A stretch of 64,000 nucleotides of DNA from Alphaproteobacteria bacterium (GTDB lineage Bacteria > Pseudomonadota > Alphaproteobacteria > DSM-16000 > Inquilinaceae), in the NCBI GenBank assembly GCA_028281925.1, contig JANQIX010000052.1, positions 29,831 to 93,830 of the forward strand. The letters run 5' to 3'. Shown here one piece after another: positions 27,434 through 35,894 of the stretch. The notes beneath the pieces were generated by a model that made no database searches, had not been told where the DNA came from, and saw only the letters and a program-made list of their open reading frames with translations. The translations under genes and the position numbers were made by a program. Every line of letters begins with the position of its first letter. Positions within the stretch are counted from its first letter, which is position 1.

Positions 27434-30400
27434 ATGGCTGCTGCACTTGATGTCGACATTTGGCTGAAGCAATTGGGCCTGGACGAATACGCGGCGGCGT
27501 TTCGCGAACACGCCGTCGACGGGCAGGTGCTGCTGCAGTTGACGGACGACGATCTTCGCGAGATCGGCGTGGCTCGAGTTGGGCACCGGCGGCTGCTGCG
27601 CAACGCCATCGCGGCGCTGGCCGACCCTGCGCGTGAAACGGAGGTTCCCGCCCGACCGCTGACGGCCATCGGCGATGCGGTCCCGACACCGGAGACGGGG
27701 CTGGTCGGCGAGGCGGAGCGGCGGACGCTCACGGTGCTGATCTGCGATCTGGTCGGGTCGACGGCGATGGCGGCCGAGTTGGACCCGGAAGAACTGCGCG
27801 AAATCATCCGCCATTTCCAGGAAGCCTGCGGTGAGGCGATCACGCGCTTCGGCGGGCATGTCGCCAAACATATGGGCGACGCGGCGCTCGCCTATTTCGG
27901 CTATCCCCAGGCGCGGGAGAATGAGGCCGAATGCGCCATCCGGGCGGGGCTGGCGGTGGTCGACGCCGTGCGCCGCCTCCCCTCCGCCACCGGGCGGCCG
28001 CTGGAGGTGCGCATCGGCATTGCGACCGGGCTGGTGGTCGTCGGCGATCTGGCGACCCAGAGCGGTGAACGCGGGCGCGCGGCCATCGGCGACACGCCCA
28101 ACTTGGCGTCTCGACTGCAGATGATGGCCGAACCCGACAGCATCCTGATCAGCGCCATGACCTGTAGGCTTGCCGGCGGACTGTTCGATTACGAGTTCCT
28201 CGGCCAGTACCCTGTCCGCGGCTATCCCGAGCCGATCGATGTCTGGCGCGTGGTGGGCGAGCGGGCTGTCGAGAGCCGGTTTGCCGCGACCCACCCGAAG
28301 GCCGTCGGCCGCATGATCGGCCGCACCCAGGAACGCGCGCTCTTGGTAGAGCGGTGGTCGATCGCGAAGTCGTCGGAAGGCCAGGCACTGCTGCTGGCGG
28401 GGGAGCCCGGCATCGGCAAGTCTCGGCTGGTCCGCGACCTGCTGGAGCAGGTGGAGACGGATCCGCATTTCAAGCTCGCCTACCAGTGCTGGCCACACTA
28501 CGGCGACAGCCCCTTCTACCCGGCGATCCGGCAGATTGAGCTTTCCGCCGGCTTCAAGCCGGACGATCCGGCGGGCATCCGTAGGGAGAAGCTGAAGGCT
28601 CTGCTGTCGATCGTCCCGGCGACTGTGGAGGATTTGGACAGCTTCGAGATCCTGCTGTCGCTGAGCGACCGCGAAGCCGATGCCGGCGAAGTCGTGCCGG
28701 AACGGCTGCACCAGCAGGTCATGACGGCCCTGGTGGATCGCGTTATCGAGGCTGCGCGCATCAAGCCGGTGCTGTTCGTGGTGGAAGATGCGCACTGGGC
28801 CGATCCGTCCACGCTCGATCTGATCAGCCAGATCATTGCGCGGATCGCAGATGCAGCCGTGATGGTGGTCGTCACCTACCGGCCGGACTTCCAATGTCCC
28901 TGGACGACCCTGCAGAATGCGACGCTGCTGAAGCTCAGCCATCTGACACGGGCGCAGACGGGGTCGATGATCGTCAGTGCCCTCGGCGGGCGACGGCTGC
29001 CCGAAGCCGTGTTCGAGGAGATCGTGGAAAAAACCGACGGCGTACCGCTGTTCATCGAACAGGTGGTGGAGTCGCTCCTTGAGTCCGACCGGATGCGGGA
29101 GGTCGACGGCCGGCTGGAGCCCGTCGAAGGCCACCTGCGGGTCACCGTGCCGGAGACGCTGACCGACACGCTGCTGTCCCGTCTGGACCGGGATGAAGCC
29201 GCCAAGCAAGTGGCCCAGGTCGCCTCGGTGATCGGACGCGAATTCTCGTACCCGGTCTTGGCCCGCCTCATGGCGGAGCGAGGGCCCCAGCTTCGGGCTT
29301 CGCTGCAGCATCTTCTGGATACCGGACTGATCGTGCGGGAGCACAGCCCGTATCTGGAAATCTACGCCTTCAAGCACGGCCTGCTGCACGAGGCCGTCTA
29401 CAACACGCTGCTCTTGCGCACTCGCGAGGACCTGCATCGCCGCGTGGCGGAATGCATCGCCGAGATGCTGCCGGAAATGGCGGAAACGCAGCCCGAGGTG
29501 CTTGCCCGCCACTACACCGAAGCGCGCCGTGTCGATCGCGCCTGCGCGCTGTGGCTGGAGGCGGGCAAGCGGGCAACCCGGCGAGGCGCTTATGGCGAGG
29601 CGCGCGCCCATCTGGATGCCGGCCTGTCGCTGGTCGAACCGCTGCCGGATGACGAAACACGCGCGGAGCTGGAACTGCCGCTGCAGATCATCCTGGCGGA
29701 AACGCTGCGGTCAGCACGGTTCACCGGAGGTGACGATGCGCGCGAAAGCTGCCGCCGGGCAAGGCAACTGTGCAACCGCCTTGGCGAGCGGCGCAAGCTG
29801 ATCAAAGTGCTGCGGCTGGAGTTCGGCATCAACTTCAACCGCCCGGACCCCGACGGGGCGATGGCCGTGGCCGACGAAGCCTTCCGGCTCGCCCAGCAGC
29901 ACGATGACCCGATCGCCCTCTTGCTGGGCGAATCCTTCTCCGGCTGCATGTCCTTCTTCCGCGGCCGGCTGCAGGCGGCCCAGCAGCATCTGACGCGCGC
30001 TCTCGACGTCGGCCCGCGCCTGCAGGACGCACAAGACCTTGCAAACCTGCAGTATCCGTCGACGCCACTGACCTATCTCGCCTGGACGGAGATGCTGCTG
30101 GGCGAGGTCGGCCGCGCCCAGGGCCATATGGAAGAGGCGATCGAGGTGTCGACCGTGCAGTCGACCTTCACGCTGTCGCTGACGCTCGCCAATGCCTCGC
30201 TGATCTGCCAGACCGGCCGCGACTACGACCGGCTGAATGGCTGCCTGGACCGGCTCGAAGGACTGGCCGAAGCCCGCGGGATTCCCTATTGGCTGAACCT
30301 TGTGGGCTTCCATCGCGGCTTCTTCGCCACCTTCGACGACCCGGAGTCGAACGGGCTGAACATGATGACCCAGGCGATCGAAACCTTCCGCGTGAACGCG

Positions 30401-30787
30401 GTGGAGATCGAGATCCCATTCTATCTTGCCCTCTATGCGGAACGGCTGGCTGCGGCCGGCCGTACCGGCGAAGCTCTTGCGGCATTGAGCGAGTCCGTCA
30501 GCCGCATCAAGCGAACGGGCGAGCAGTGGTGTCTGCCGGAAGTGCTACGGCTGCAGGCGAAGCTGTTGCGCCCGACGGCCCCCGCAAGGGCCGATGTGAT
30601 CGCAAAAGAGGCCCTGGACCTTTCGCGCGAACAGGGGGCGGCGCTGTGGGAGCTGCGGCTGGCGGAGGATCAGGCGGCCGCCCGGTCCGGCGGCGGGCCC
30701 GACGACCCCGGACGCCAATGGATCGCGGACGTCCTGGCGCGCCAGCCTGGACTGCTGGCGCTGACATCGCCGGAGACGCGCCGGTGA
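27434..30787 (+). CDS. SAM domain - class III cyclase - AAA ATPase - TPR protein
   Basis: A 1,117-residue multidomain cytoplasmic protein. Residues about 6-62 are a SAM domain (IWLKQLGLDEYAAAFREH). The cyclase domain (about 95-270) has Asp105 in CDLVGST and Asp149 in MGDAALAYFGYP. An AAA/STAND-type ATPase follows, with Walker A GEPGIGKS at 323-330 and Walker B LFVVEDAHWAD near 450. From about 600 to the end the protein is helical and TPR-like. Proteins of this plan are annotated as adenylate cyclases with an ATP-dependent sensor arm. The stop overlaps the GTG of the next gene, so the pair is coupled. Confidence 0.88.
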   Translation: MAAALDVDIWLKQLGLDEYAAAFREHAVDGQVLLQLTDDDLREIGVARVGHRRLLRNAIAALADPARETEVPARPLTAIGDAVPTPETGLVGEAERRTLTVLICDLVGSTAMAAELDPEELREIIRHFQEACGEAITRFGGHVAKHMGDAALAYFGYPQARENEAECAIRAGLAVVDAVRRLPSATGRPLEVRIGIATGLVVVGDLATQSGERGRAAIGDTPNLASRLQMMAEPDSILISAMTCRLAGGLFDYEFLGQYPVRGYPEPIDVWRVVGERAVESRFAATHPKAVGRMIGRTQERALLVERWSIAKSSEGQALLLAGEPGIGKSRLVRDLLEQVETDPHFKLAYQCWPHYGDSPFYPAIRQIELSAGFKPDDPAGIRREKLKALLSIVPATVEDLDSFEILLSLSDREADAGEVVPERLHQQVMTALVDRVIEAARIKPVLFVVEDAHWADPSTLDLISQIIARIADAAVMVVVTYRPDFQCPWTTLQNATLLKLSHLTRAQTGSMIVSALGGRRLPEAVFEEIVEKTDGVPLFIEQVVESLLESDRMREVDGRLEPVEGHLRVTVPETLTDTLLSRLDRDEAAKQVAQVASVIGREFSYPVLARLMAERGPQLRASLQHLLDTGLIVREHSPYLEIYAFKHGLLHEAVYNTLLLRTREDLHRRVAECIAEMLPEMAETQPEVLARHYTEARRVDRACALWLEAGKRATRRGAYGEARAHLDAGLSLVEPLPDDETRAELELPLQIILAETLRSARFTGGDDARESCRRARQLCNRLGERRKLIKVLRLEFGINFNRPDPDGAMAVADEAFRLAQQHDDPIALLLGESFSGCMSFFRGRLQAAQQHLTRALDVGPRLQDAQDLANLQYPSTPLTYLAWTEMLLGEVGRAQGHMEEAIEVSTVQSTFTLSLTLANASLICQTGRDYDRLNGCLDRLEGLAEARGIPYWLNLVGFHRGFFATFDDPESNGLNMMTQAIETFRVNAVEIEIPFYLALYAERLAAAGRTGEALAALSESVSRIKRTGEQWCLPEVLRLQAKLLRPTAPARADVIAKEALDLSREQGAALWELRLAEDQAAARSGGGPDDPGRQWIADVLARQPGLLALTSPETRR

Positions 30788-31494
30788 GGCATATGATTGC
30801 GGCGGCCCTGACCGGCCTTGCCGTCGCGGCGATGGCTGTGCCGGCGCCAGCCGAACCCTTCAAGGCCCTTCCGGTGGACGAGGCGGGCGAGGAGCCCGCT
30901 CTCGAAGCGCTGCGGGACCGGCTGCTGGATGCGGTGCGGCGCCGCGACACCGACGCGGTCGTGGCGCTGGCGGATGCCGATATCGCGCTGAGCTTCGGTG
31001 GCCATTTCGGCAGGGAGACGCTACGCAGCTGGCTGCAGGGCGAGGACGAAATGCTCTGGACTGGGCCGCTCTATTGGCAACAGCTGCAGGATGTGCTGGA
31101 GCTGGGCGGCATGTGGTGGGATCGGGAGCGGGAGAGCGGCCCGCTCTTCTGCGCGCCCTACGTCTTCTTTGCCGACTATCCGGCCGAGATCGACCCGTTC
31201 TATGTCGTGATGGTCATCCGCGACGACGCGCCACTGCACAGCGGGCCAGGGCCCGATCATCCGGTGATCGCAACGCTGAGCTACGATATCGCCGAGATCA
31301 TCGACAACGGTCCGGGGGCGCCGGCGGGACAGCCGGGAGCCCCCTATTGGCTCGGCATCCGCACGGCCGACGGCGCCCATGAAGGATACGCGGTGTCGTC
31401 GGACTTCCGCTTGCCGGTCGACTACCGGGCCTGTTTCAGCCGCGATGCCGATACCGGTCAATGGGTCTGGGACACGTTCATCGCCGGGGATTGA
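30784..31494 (+). CDS. Exported protein with SH3-like domain, unknown function
   Basis: A 236-residue protein. I choose the GTG at 30784 because GGAGA sits 7 nt upstream and the codon overlaps the preceding stop (GTGA); an ATG at 30793 is the alternative. A signal peptide of about 25 residues ends near PAPAEP. Residues about 35-130 resemble a helical NTF2-like or DUF4440-like module (LLDAVRRRDTDAVVALADADIALSFGGH), and about 145-205 looks like a bacterial SH3 domain (DAPLHSGPGPDHPVIATLSYDI). Periplasmic location is inferred. Coupling to the cyclase suggests shared regulation. Confidence 0.72.
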   Translation: MRHMIAAALTGLAVAAMAVPAPAEPFKALPVDEAGEEPALEALRDRLLDAVRRRDTDAVVALADADIALSFGGHFGRETLRSWLQGEDEMLWTGPLYWQQLQDVLELGGMWWDRERESGPLFCAPYVFFADYPAEIDPFYVVMVIRDDAPLHSGPGPDHPVIATLSYDIAEIIDNGPGAPAGQPGAPYWLGIRTADGAHEGYAVSSDFRLPVDYRACFSRDADTGQWVWDTFIAGD

Positions 31495-31512
31495 CCGGAC
31501 CCACATACGCGT

Positions 31513-31542
31513 CGCCCCTCCGCGGCAGTTCGCGGAGGGGCG
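31513..31542. terminator. 12-bp perfect hairpin between convergent genes, copy 1
   Basis: CGCCCCTCCGCG, loop GCAGTT, then the exact reverse complement. It lies 18 bp after the SH3 gene stop and after the convergent lipoprotein gene, so it can serve both. No T-run follows on either strand. An identical hairpin lies at 32748-32777. Confidence 0.6.
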
Positions 31543-31601
31543 GCTTCGCGCCTCAGGGCGCCGCGGGAGGGAAGCAGCGCGCCCCTCCCGAGCGGATGCG
31601 C

Positions 31602-31871
31602 TTAGTAGCGCGACGCGTACTCGCCGCCGCAGCCGATAGCACTGCCGGCCACTGCACCCGTCGCACCGCCCAACAAGCCGCCGGCGGCAATCGACGTTGC
31701 ATTCCCACCGGCCAAGAGGCCGATCGCGGCACCGCCAGCGGCACCGATCGCCGCCCCGGCGGCCGAGTTCTGTGTGTGGCAGCCACGGGCCACGCCACCG
31801 GAACCGGCGCAGGCACCAAGAAGAACGGCAGTGACGGCGATCACAGAGATCTTGCTAGCGAAGCTGGTCAT
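31602..31871 (-). CDS. Glycine-zipper lipoprotein, copy 1
   Basis: An 89-residue lipoprotein. The signal peptide ends in LLGAC, so Cys21 is lipidated. Residues about 35-80 are a glycine zipper with spaced Gly/Ala (AAIGAAGGAAIGLLAGG, then GLLGGATGAVAG) that can form two packed membrane helices, as in outer-membrane glycine-zipper 2TM proteins. Two Cys (in GCH and GCGG) remain after processing. An AGGAGGAC ribosome site precedes the ATG. A near-identical paralogue is at 32842. The role is unknown; envelope integrity or stress is the usual guess for such proteins. Confidence 0.8.
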   Translation of the reverse strand: MTSFASKISVIAVTAVLLGACAGSGGVARGCHTQNSAAGAAIGAAGGAAIGLLAGGNATSIAAGGLLGGATGAVAGSAIGCGGEYASRY

Positions 31872-31915
31872 TTCGAAGTCCTCCTCATAAACTTGGCCCC
31901 ACCCCGGAAGCCCGT

Positions 31916-31931
31916 TGATTTACTGAGATCA
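31916..31931. promoter_or_regulatory. Conserved 16-bp block in lipoprotein leader, copy 1
   Basis: TGATTTACTGAGATCA is matched by TGACTTACTATGGTCA at 33156-33171 in the second copy, with the outer TGA/TCA arms and central TTACT kept while surrounding bases changed. It lies 44 nt before the ATG and may be a binding site or overlap the promoter. Confidence 0.35.
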
Positions 31932-31957
31932 CTTTAATATCGACTACTGAGCTCGAC

Positions 31958-31973
31958 TGTGCCGGCCATCACA
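31958..31973. promoter_or_regulatory. CRP-like palindrome, site 1
   Basis: TGTGCCGGCCATCACA matches the classic CRP pattern TGTGA-N6-TCACA at nine of ten half-site positions. It lies 86 bp upstream of the copy-1 lipoprotein start and in the divergent region shared with the DUF2569 gene. The central CGGCC is also kept at the other two sites found. Confidence 0.5.
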
Positions 31974-32150
31974 GGGGGATTCTTTTTTCGCCCAGAACGC
32001 GTTCCACCCATTGGGTGGCAGCGCCGTCGCGGCATCAGGACGGCATTTCCGATTGTTCGAACGGCGTGCTTCCAATACCGTTGTCGATGCGACTCTTAAT
32101 CGCATCAATACGCCTGACCCGGGCAGCACCCTCAACAACATCAAAACAGG

Positions 32151-32678
32151 ATGAAACGAACTATGGCTTGGCGTCAGATCAGTGAAGAAGAAGCTCGGCA
32201 ACATCGGCTTTACGGCGTTGGCGGATGGCTTCTGGTTTTGATGATCCTGATCATTCTCGGCATCGCGCTTAACCTCTTCAGCCTTTTGGGCAGCGGAGGA
32301 AGCGTGGAAGCACTGGGAATGCAAATCGAAGTGAGTCTGGGCTTCCGTAGTGTTTTGATTATCATCGGCATCTTACTCAACGTCGTTGTCGTTGTCTTCG
32401 CGTTCACAAAGAATCCAAAGTTCCCGACGGTCGCGATGGCCGCCCTGTGGGCCGGCGTCGCCGTAGCGCTGATCAGCATGTTCATGGGCCCCAGCATCAC
32501 GATCGAAGGGGGCAGCGAGGAGCTTCGCCAGAGAATGATTGATGCAACGAACGCCAGCTACAGCACCGGCGCGCTCATCGGATTCATCGTGGCGGCAGCG
32601 CTCGCCGCGCTGATCAGCTGGTATCTGATGGCGTCAAAGCGGGTGAATGTGACCTACAACCACCGGGTGAAGGACTGA
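32151..32678 (+). CDS. DUF2569 family membrane protein
   Basis: A 175-residue inner-membrane protein with four hydrophobic helices at about 24-47, 65-87, 93-115 and 140-162. The start of the first helix, GVGGWLLVLMI, is typical of DUF2569 proteins, whose function is not known. An ATG at 32163 is an equally good start. It sits between the two glycine-zipper lipoprotein genes, on the opposite strand. AT content is somewhat higher than in the neighbours. The two lipoprotein copies flanking it suggest the cassette duplicated around this gene or that it was inserted between them. Confidence 0.75.
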   Translation: MKRTMAWRQISEEEARQHRLYGVGGWLLVLMILIILGIALNLFSLLGSGGSVEALGMQIEVSLGFRSVLIIIGILLNVVVVVFAFTKNPKFPTVAMAALWAGVAVALISMFMGPSITIEGGSEELRQRMIDATNASYSTGALIGFIVAAALAALISWYLMASKRVNVTYNHRVKD

Positions 32679-32747
32679 CGCCCGGACGGTCGGAGATCGA
32701 ACCCGCCCGTTCGCCGACCGTCCCCGTTCCATTGACCAAAACGGCGT

Positions 32748-32777
32748 CGCCCCTCCGCGGCAGTTCGCGGAGGGGCG
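32748..32777. terminator. 12-bp perfect hairpin between convergent genes, copy 2
   Basis: The same stem (CGCCCCTCCGCG) and loop (GCAGTT) as at 31513-31542. It lies between the convergent DUF2569 and copy-2 lipoprotein genes, with no T-run on either side. Confidence 0.6.
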
Positions 32778-32841
32778 GCATCACGCATCCAACCTTTGCG
32801 GGGAACGGAGTCTTCCGCCCCCGAGGCTGTCTCTGTCCGGT

Positions 32842-33111
32842 TTAGTAGCGCGACGCGTACTCGCCGCCGCAGCCGACCTGGCTGCCGGCCACCGCACCGG
32901 TGGCACCGCCCAGCAGGCCGCCGGCAGCAATCGCCGTGGCATTTCCACCAGCCAGCAGGCCGATCGCAGCACCGCCAGCGGCACCGATGGCCGCACCGGC
33001 AGCCGAGTTCTGGGAGTGACAACCGCGGGCCACGCCACCGGAGCCGGCACAGGCGCCAAGAAGAACGGCAGTGACGGCGATCACAGAGATCTTGCTAGCG
33101 AAGTTGGTCAT
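32842..33111 (-). CDS. Glycine-zipper lipoprotein, copy 2
   Basis: An 89-residue paralogue of the 31602 gene with only a handful of amino-acid changes (for example T3N near the start, and a short change before GCGG near the end). It keeps the LLGAC lipobox (Cys21), the glycine-zipper stretch and the same two later cysteines. The ribosome site AGGAGGAC is kept. Its upstream region carries a CRP-like palindrome at the same distance as copy 1. Keeping both copies intact suggests a dosage or expression role. Confidence 0.8.
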   Translation of the reverse strand: MTNFASKISVIAVTAVLLGACAGSGGVARGCHSQNSAAGAAIGAAGGAAIGLLAGGNATAIAAGGLLGGATGAVAGSQVGCGGEYASRY

Positions 33112-33197
33112 TTGAAAGTCCTCCTCATTCCCTTGGCCCCACCCTGGGCGCCCTGTGACTTACTATGGTCAATCTAAGTGTTCGCGAGGCGCTTTGC

Positions 33198-33213
33198 TGT
33201 GGCGGCCGTCACA
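33198..33213. promoter_or_regulatory. CRP-like palindrome, site 2
   Basis: TGTGGCGGCCGTCACA matches TGTGA-N6-TCACA at nine of ten half-site positions. It lies exactly 86 bp upstream of the copy-2 lipoprotein start, in the divergent region shared with the methyltransferase-Nudix gene. Confidence 0.5.
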
Positions 33214-33368
33214 GGGTGCATTTTTTTTTGGAATGGGCGTATCACTCAGCAGGATCGATCCTCCGGCAAGGATGAAATCCTTGAACTCGGCGGTTCGGCG
33301 AGAAGGCGTTGTGACGGCGCGTCTGGCGCAGTCGGCATCCAGGGACCGCTTTTCGAGGTGACACGCCG

Positions 33369-35603
33369 ATGAGTTATGACGGTCAGGATCGCGGCGATGC
33401 CGACGCCTATGCCCGCTATTTCGCCGGCATGGACAAGACGATGCAGCAGAAGCTCGCCTTCGTCGCCGGGCACGTGCTGCTCGACCCCGGCGCACGCGTC
33501 GCCGATATGGGGTGCGGATCGGGGTTCGGGTCTTACCAACTGGCGCTGGTGAACCCTGCCATCCGGGTGATCGGTGTCGACATCAATGCTGAGAGCATCG
33601 CCCAGGCCCGCGCCCGCTACCGGCTGCCCAACCTGGACTTCGTCGAAGGCGACGCGGGGCAATCCCTGTTCGCGGGCGCGCCGCTCGACGGCATCCTGAC
33701 CTCATCCACCCTGCACCACATCTACACGTTCAACGGCTACGACAGGGCCGCGGTGACGCGGGCCCTAGCGGCCCATCTGTCAGACTTGAGGGACGGCGGG
33801 CTGCTGATCATCCGCGACTTCGTGGCACCGCCGACCCCCGAGATGGTGCTGCTGGAAGTCGAAGATGCGGCAACCGACAGGCTGTCCTTCACCGGCATGT
33901 CGGATGCGGATCTGCTGGCCGCCTTCGCCCTCACGGCCCGGCCGCTGGACCAACGCGCCGGCCCAGGCTTCTTCCTGGAAGAGGTGACATGTGCACACGC
34001 CGGCTGGCGCCGCTTCCGCCTGCCGCACAAATGGGCCGCGGAGTTCGCCCTGCGCAAAGACTATCGGGAGGATTGGGAGACAGAACTGCTGGAGGAGTAC
34101 ACCTACTTCACGGCGGACGAGTTCGTGTCGACCCTGTCGGCTCTGGGTGCGCGCGTGGTCCGTGGCGGTCCCTATTGGAACCCTTGGATCGTCGCCAATC
34201 GCTTCGCAGGCCGATTTCGCCTGACGGACGAAATGGACCGGCCGCTGCCCTGGCCGGCGACCAACTTCGTCGCCGCCGCCCAGCGTGTGCCAAGGCGCGC
34301 AAGCCTGCGGCTCACCGAGAAGCGGCCCGCGGCCGCATCACCCAGCTATCTCAAGCTTACGGCAGCGGTCGACACGATGACCGGCCAGGTGTTCGACCTT
34401 GTGCAACGGCCCGGTCCCGTCACCGATCTGTTGCCATGGCGGATCAGCGATGACGGCCGCTTGCGCATTGTCGCCCGCCACGGCTATCCGCGCCCGATCG
34501 TCAACGCCGTTCCTCGGGGCACCCCAAATCTGGAGGCCGACCACCGCTCCGGCCATGTCGTCGAGCCCATCTCGGTGGCATCGCCGGTGACCGAAGGCCC
34601 GGAAATGGACATGGCCCTGGCGGCTCGGGCCGGGCTGGAACGCCAATGCGTCGACGCCGTCACCGACGGCCTGACCTACTATCCGTCGCCCGGTGGGATC
34701 GACGAACAGGTGTCGTCGCGGTTCGTGCACCTTACCGCGGATCTGCCGGAGACCCTTGTAGACCCAGCCGTATCAGGTCTCTCGACCGCCGGCAGCGTGC
34801 GCATGATAGACGCACAGAGCCTGCTGCGCGCGACCCAGGTCGGCATGCTGGCCGAGGCGCGCCTTGCCCTGAACATTTACGCGCTGATGGCCGATCACGG
34901 TATCGCACCCGAGCCGTGGATCGGTGACGCGGTGGTCCCAAAAGTGCGGCCGGCCGGCCATTCCCCCTTGCTCAAGGCGCATCTGGCCGATCTGCTGAGC
35001 GGCGATGGGGATCGACGCTTCCGCTTGACGGATGATCGTGCCGGCTATCTGCGGGTCGTCCGGTCGACCTTCGTCGACCAGACGGTGGAAGACGGTCTTG
35101 CCACGACGCTGGCTGCCGAAGATCGGGAATTTGTGCTGCCGGCCGCCACCAGCGCCAACACGGCGGTGATCCTGCCGCACCTGACGGATGCGGACGGCAC
35201 GGTTCGGGTAGGGCTGGAGCGCCAGGTCCTACCCGTTCCGCAGTTCCGGGGCGGCGACGGGCGCATTCTGACCGCGCCGGCTCTGCGCCTGCCACCATCG
35301 CTGTCGACCCTCGACGCTGTTGCAGTGCATACCAGACAGGCCCTGTTGCTGCCGGACGACGCCGCGGTCGTTCGCCTCGGCGCATCCTATTTCGCCAGCG
35401 TCGGCCTCACGCCGGAACGGGTGTTCGTATTCGCCGCCGATGCCTCGGCCGCCGCGCCCGGCGAGCTTGTCTATGTGGCGATCGACGAGCTGTTGGCTGG
35501 GCGTCGCCACCTGCGCGATGGGCACCTGCTGATCTCCCTGTTCCGCCTTGCCCACGCATTGGCAATCAGGCTTGAGGTTCAAGCCGTGACGACATCCGCC
35601 TGA
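33369..35603 (+). CDS. SAM methyltransferase fused to two Nudix-like regions
   Basis: A 744-residue cytoplasmic protein. Residues about 30-155 are a class I SAM methyltransferase: VADMGCGSGFG at 44-54, acidic D71 ending strand 2, and FVEGDAG. After a linker, about 327-510 reads like a Nudix hydrolase fold (YYPSPGGIDEQVSSRFVHL) whose Nudix box is degenerate: the expected REUxEE glutamates are missing around 418-434. A second, more diverged copy spans about 550-735 (GLTPERVFVFAADA, then VYVAIDELLAGRRHLRDGHLLISLFRLA). The Nudix reading is inference from pattern. No neighbour indicates the substrate. Confidence 0.68.
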   Translation: MSYDGQDRGDADAYARYFAGMDKTMQQKLAFVAGHVLLDPGARVADMGCGSGFGSYQLALVNPAIRVIGVDINAESIAQARARYRLPNLDFVEGDAGQSLFAGAPLDGILTSSTLHHIYTFNGYDRAAVTRALAAHLSDLRDGGLLIIRDFVAPPTPEMVLLEVEDAATDRLSFTGMSDADLLAAFALTARPLDQRAGPGFFLEEVTCAHAGWRRFRLPHKWAAEFALRKDYREDWETELLEEYTYFTADEFVSTLSALGARVVRGGPYWNPWIVANRFAGRFRLTDEMDRPLPWPATNFVAAAQRVPRRASLRLTEKRPAAASPSYLKLTAAVDTMTGQVFDLVQRPGPVTDLLPWRISDDGRLRIVARHGYPRPIVNAVPRGTPNLEADHRSGHVVEPISVASPVTEGPEMDMALAARAGLERQCVDAVTDGLTYYPSPGGIDEQVSSRFVHLTADLPETLVDPAVSGLSTAGSVRMIDAQSLLRATQVGMLAEARLALNIYALMADHGIAPEPWIGDAVVPKVRPAGHSPLLKAHLADLLSGDGDRRFRLTDDRAGYLRVVRSTFVDQTVEDGLATTLAAEDREFVLPAATSANTAVILPHLTDADGTVRVGLERQVLPVPQFRGGDGRILTAPALRLPPSLSTLDAVAVHTRQALLLPDDAAVVRLGASYFASVGLTPERVFVFAADASAAAPGELVYVAIDELLAGRRHLRDGHLLISLFRLAHALAIRLEVQAVTTSA

Positions 35604-35894
35604 ACTGAAGTGCAGGTTCGATCTTTTCGTGTATCGCCGCTATGACCGATCTTGCCGACGGACCGGCGCTGCTTATGCCTTTGCGCTGCACCACGTCGGT
35701 GGGTGAGCGGAGTGCCGAGCCTCGCGATCGCAGACGGCCCGCAGGGCGACGGGCTCGCGGATCTTTGAACGGCTCCCCCCGGCGATCTTTACTAAGGTGG
35801 TCCGGTTCCCCATCTAGCAGCGACCTGCCGCCGCCGCCCCCTGGCTGCGGCCGGATGGGCGTCAGCCAGAACAAGAGCCACAGGAGGCGTAAGC

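Larger units (their letters stand above)
31513..31973 (-). repeat. Duplicated lipoprotein cassette, copy 1
   Basis: This segment (hairpin, glycine-zipper gene, leader and CRP-like site) is repeated at 32748-33213. The gene body is almost identical, the hairpin identical, and the leader conserved only in blocks: the CCTCCTCA ribosome site, CTTGGCCCCACCC, a TGAYTTACTNNGRTCA palindrome (31916-31931) and the TGTGCCGGCCATCACA site, at the same distance from the ATG as in copy 2. Confidence 0.8.
32748..33213 (-). repeat. Duplicated lipoprotein cassette, copy 2
   Basis: Second copy of the cassette at 31513-31973, in the same orientation and about 1.24 kb away. Gene and hairpin are nearly identical; the leader is conserved only in short blocks, which marks those blocks as likely functional. 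Confidence 0.8.

Noticed and set aside
26495..29611. A 1,038-codon frame on the minus strand across both cyclases
   Set aside because: It covers the end of one cyclase and most of the next. His/Arg/Gln-rich composition is typical of the antisense of GC-rich genes, and catalytic motifs lie on the plus strand.
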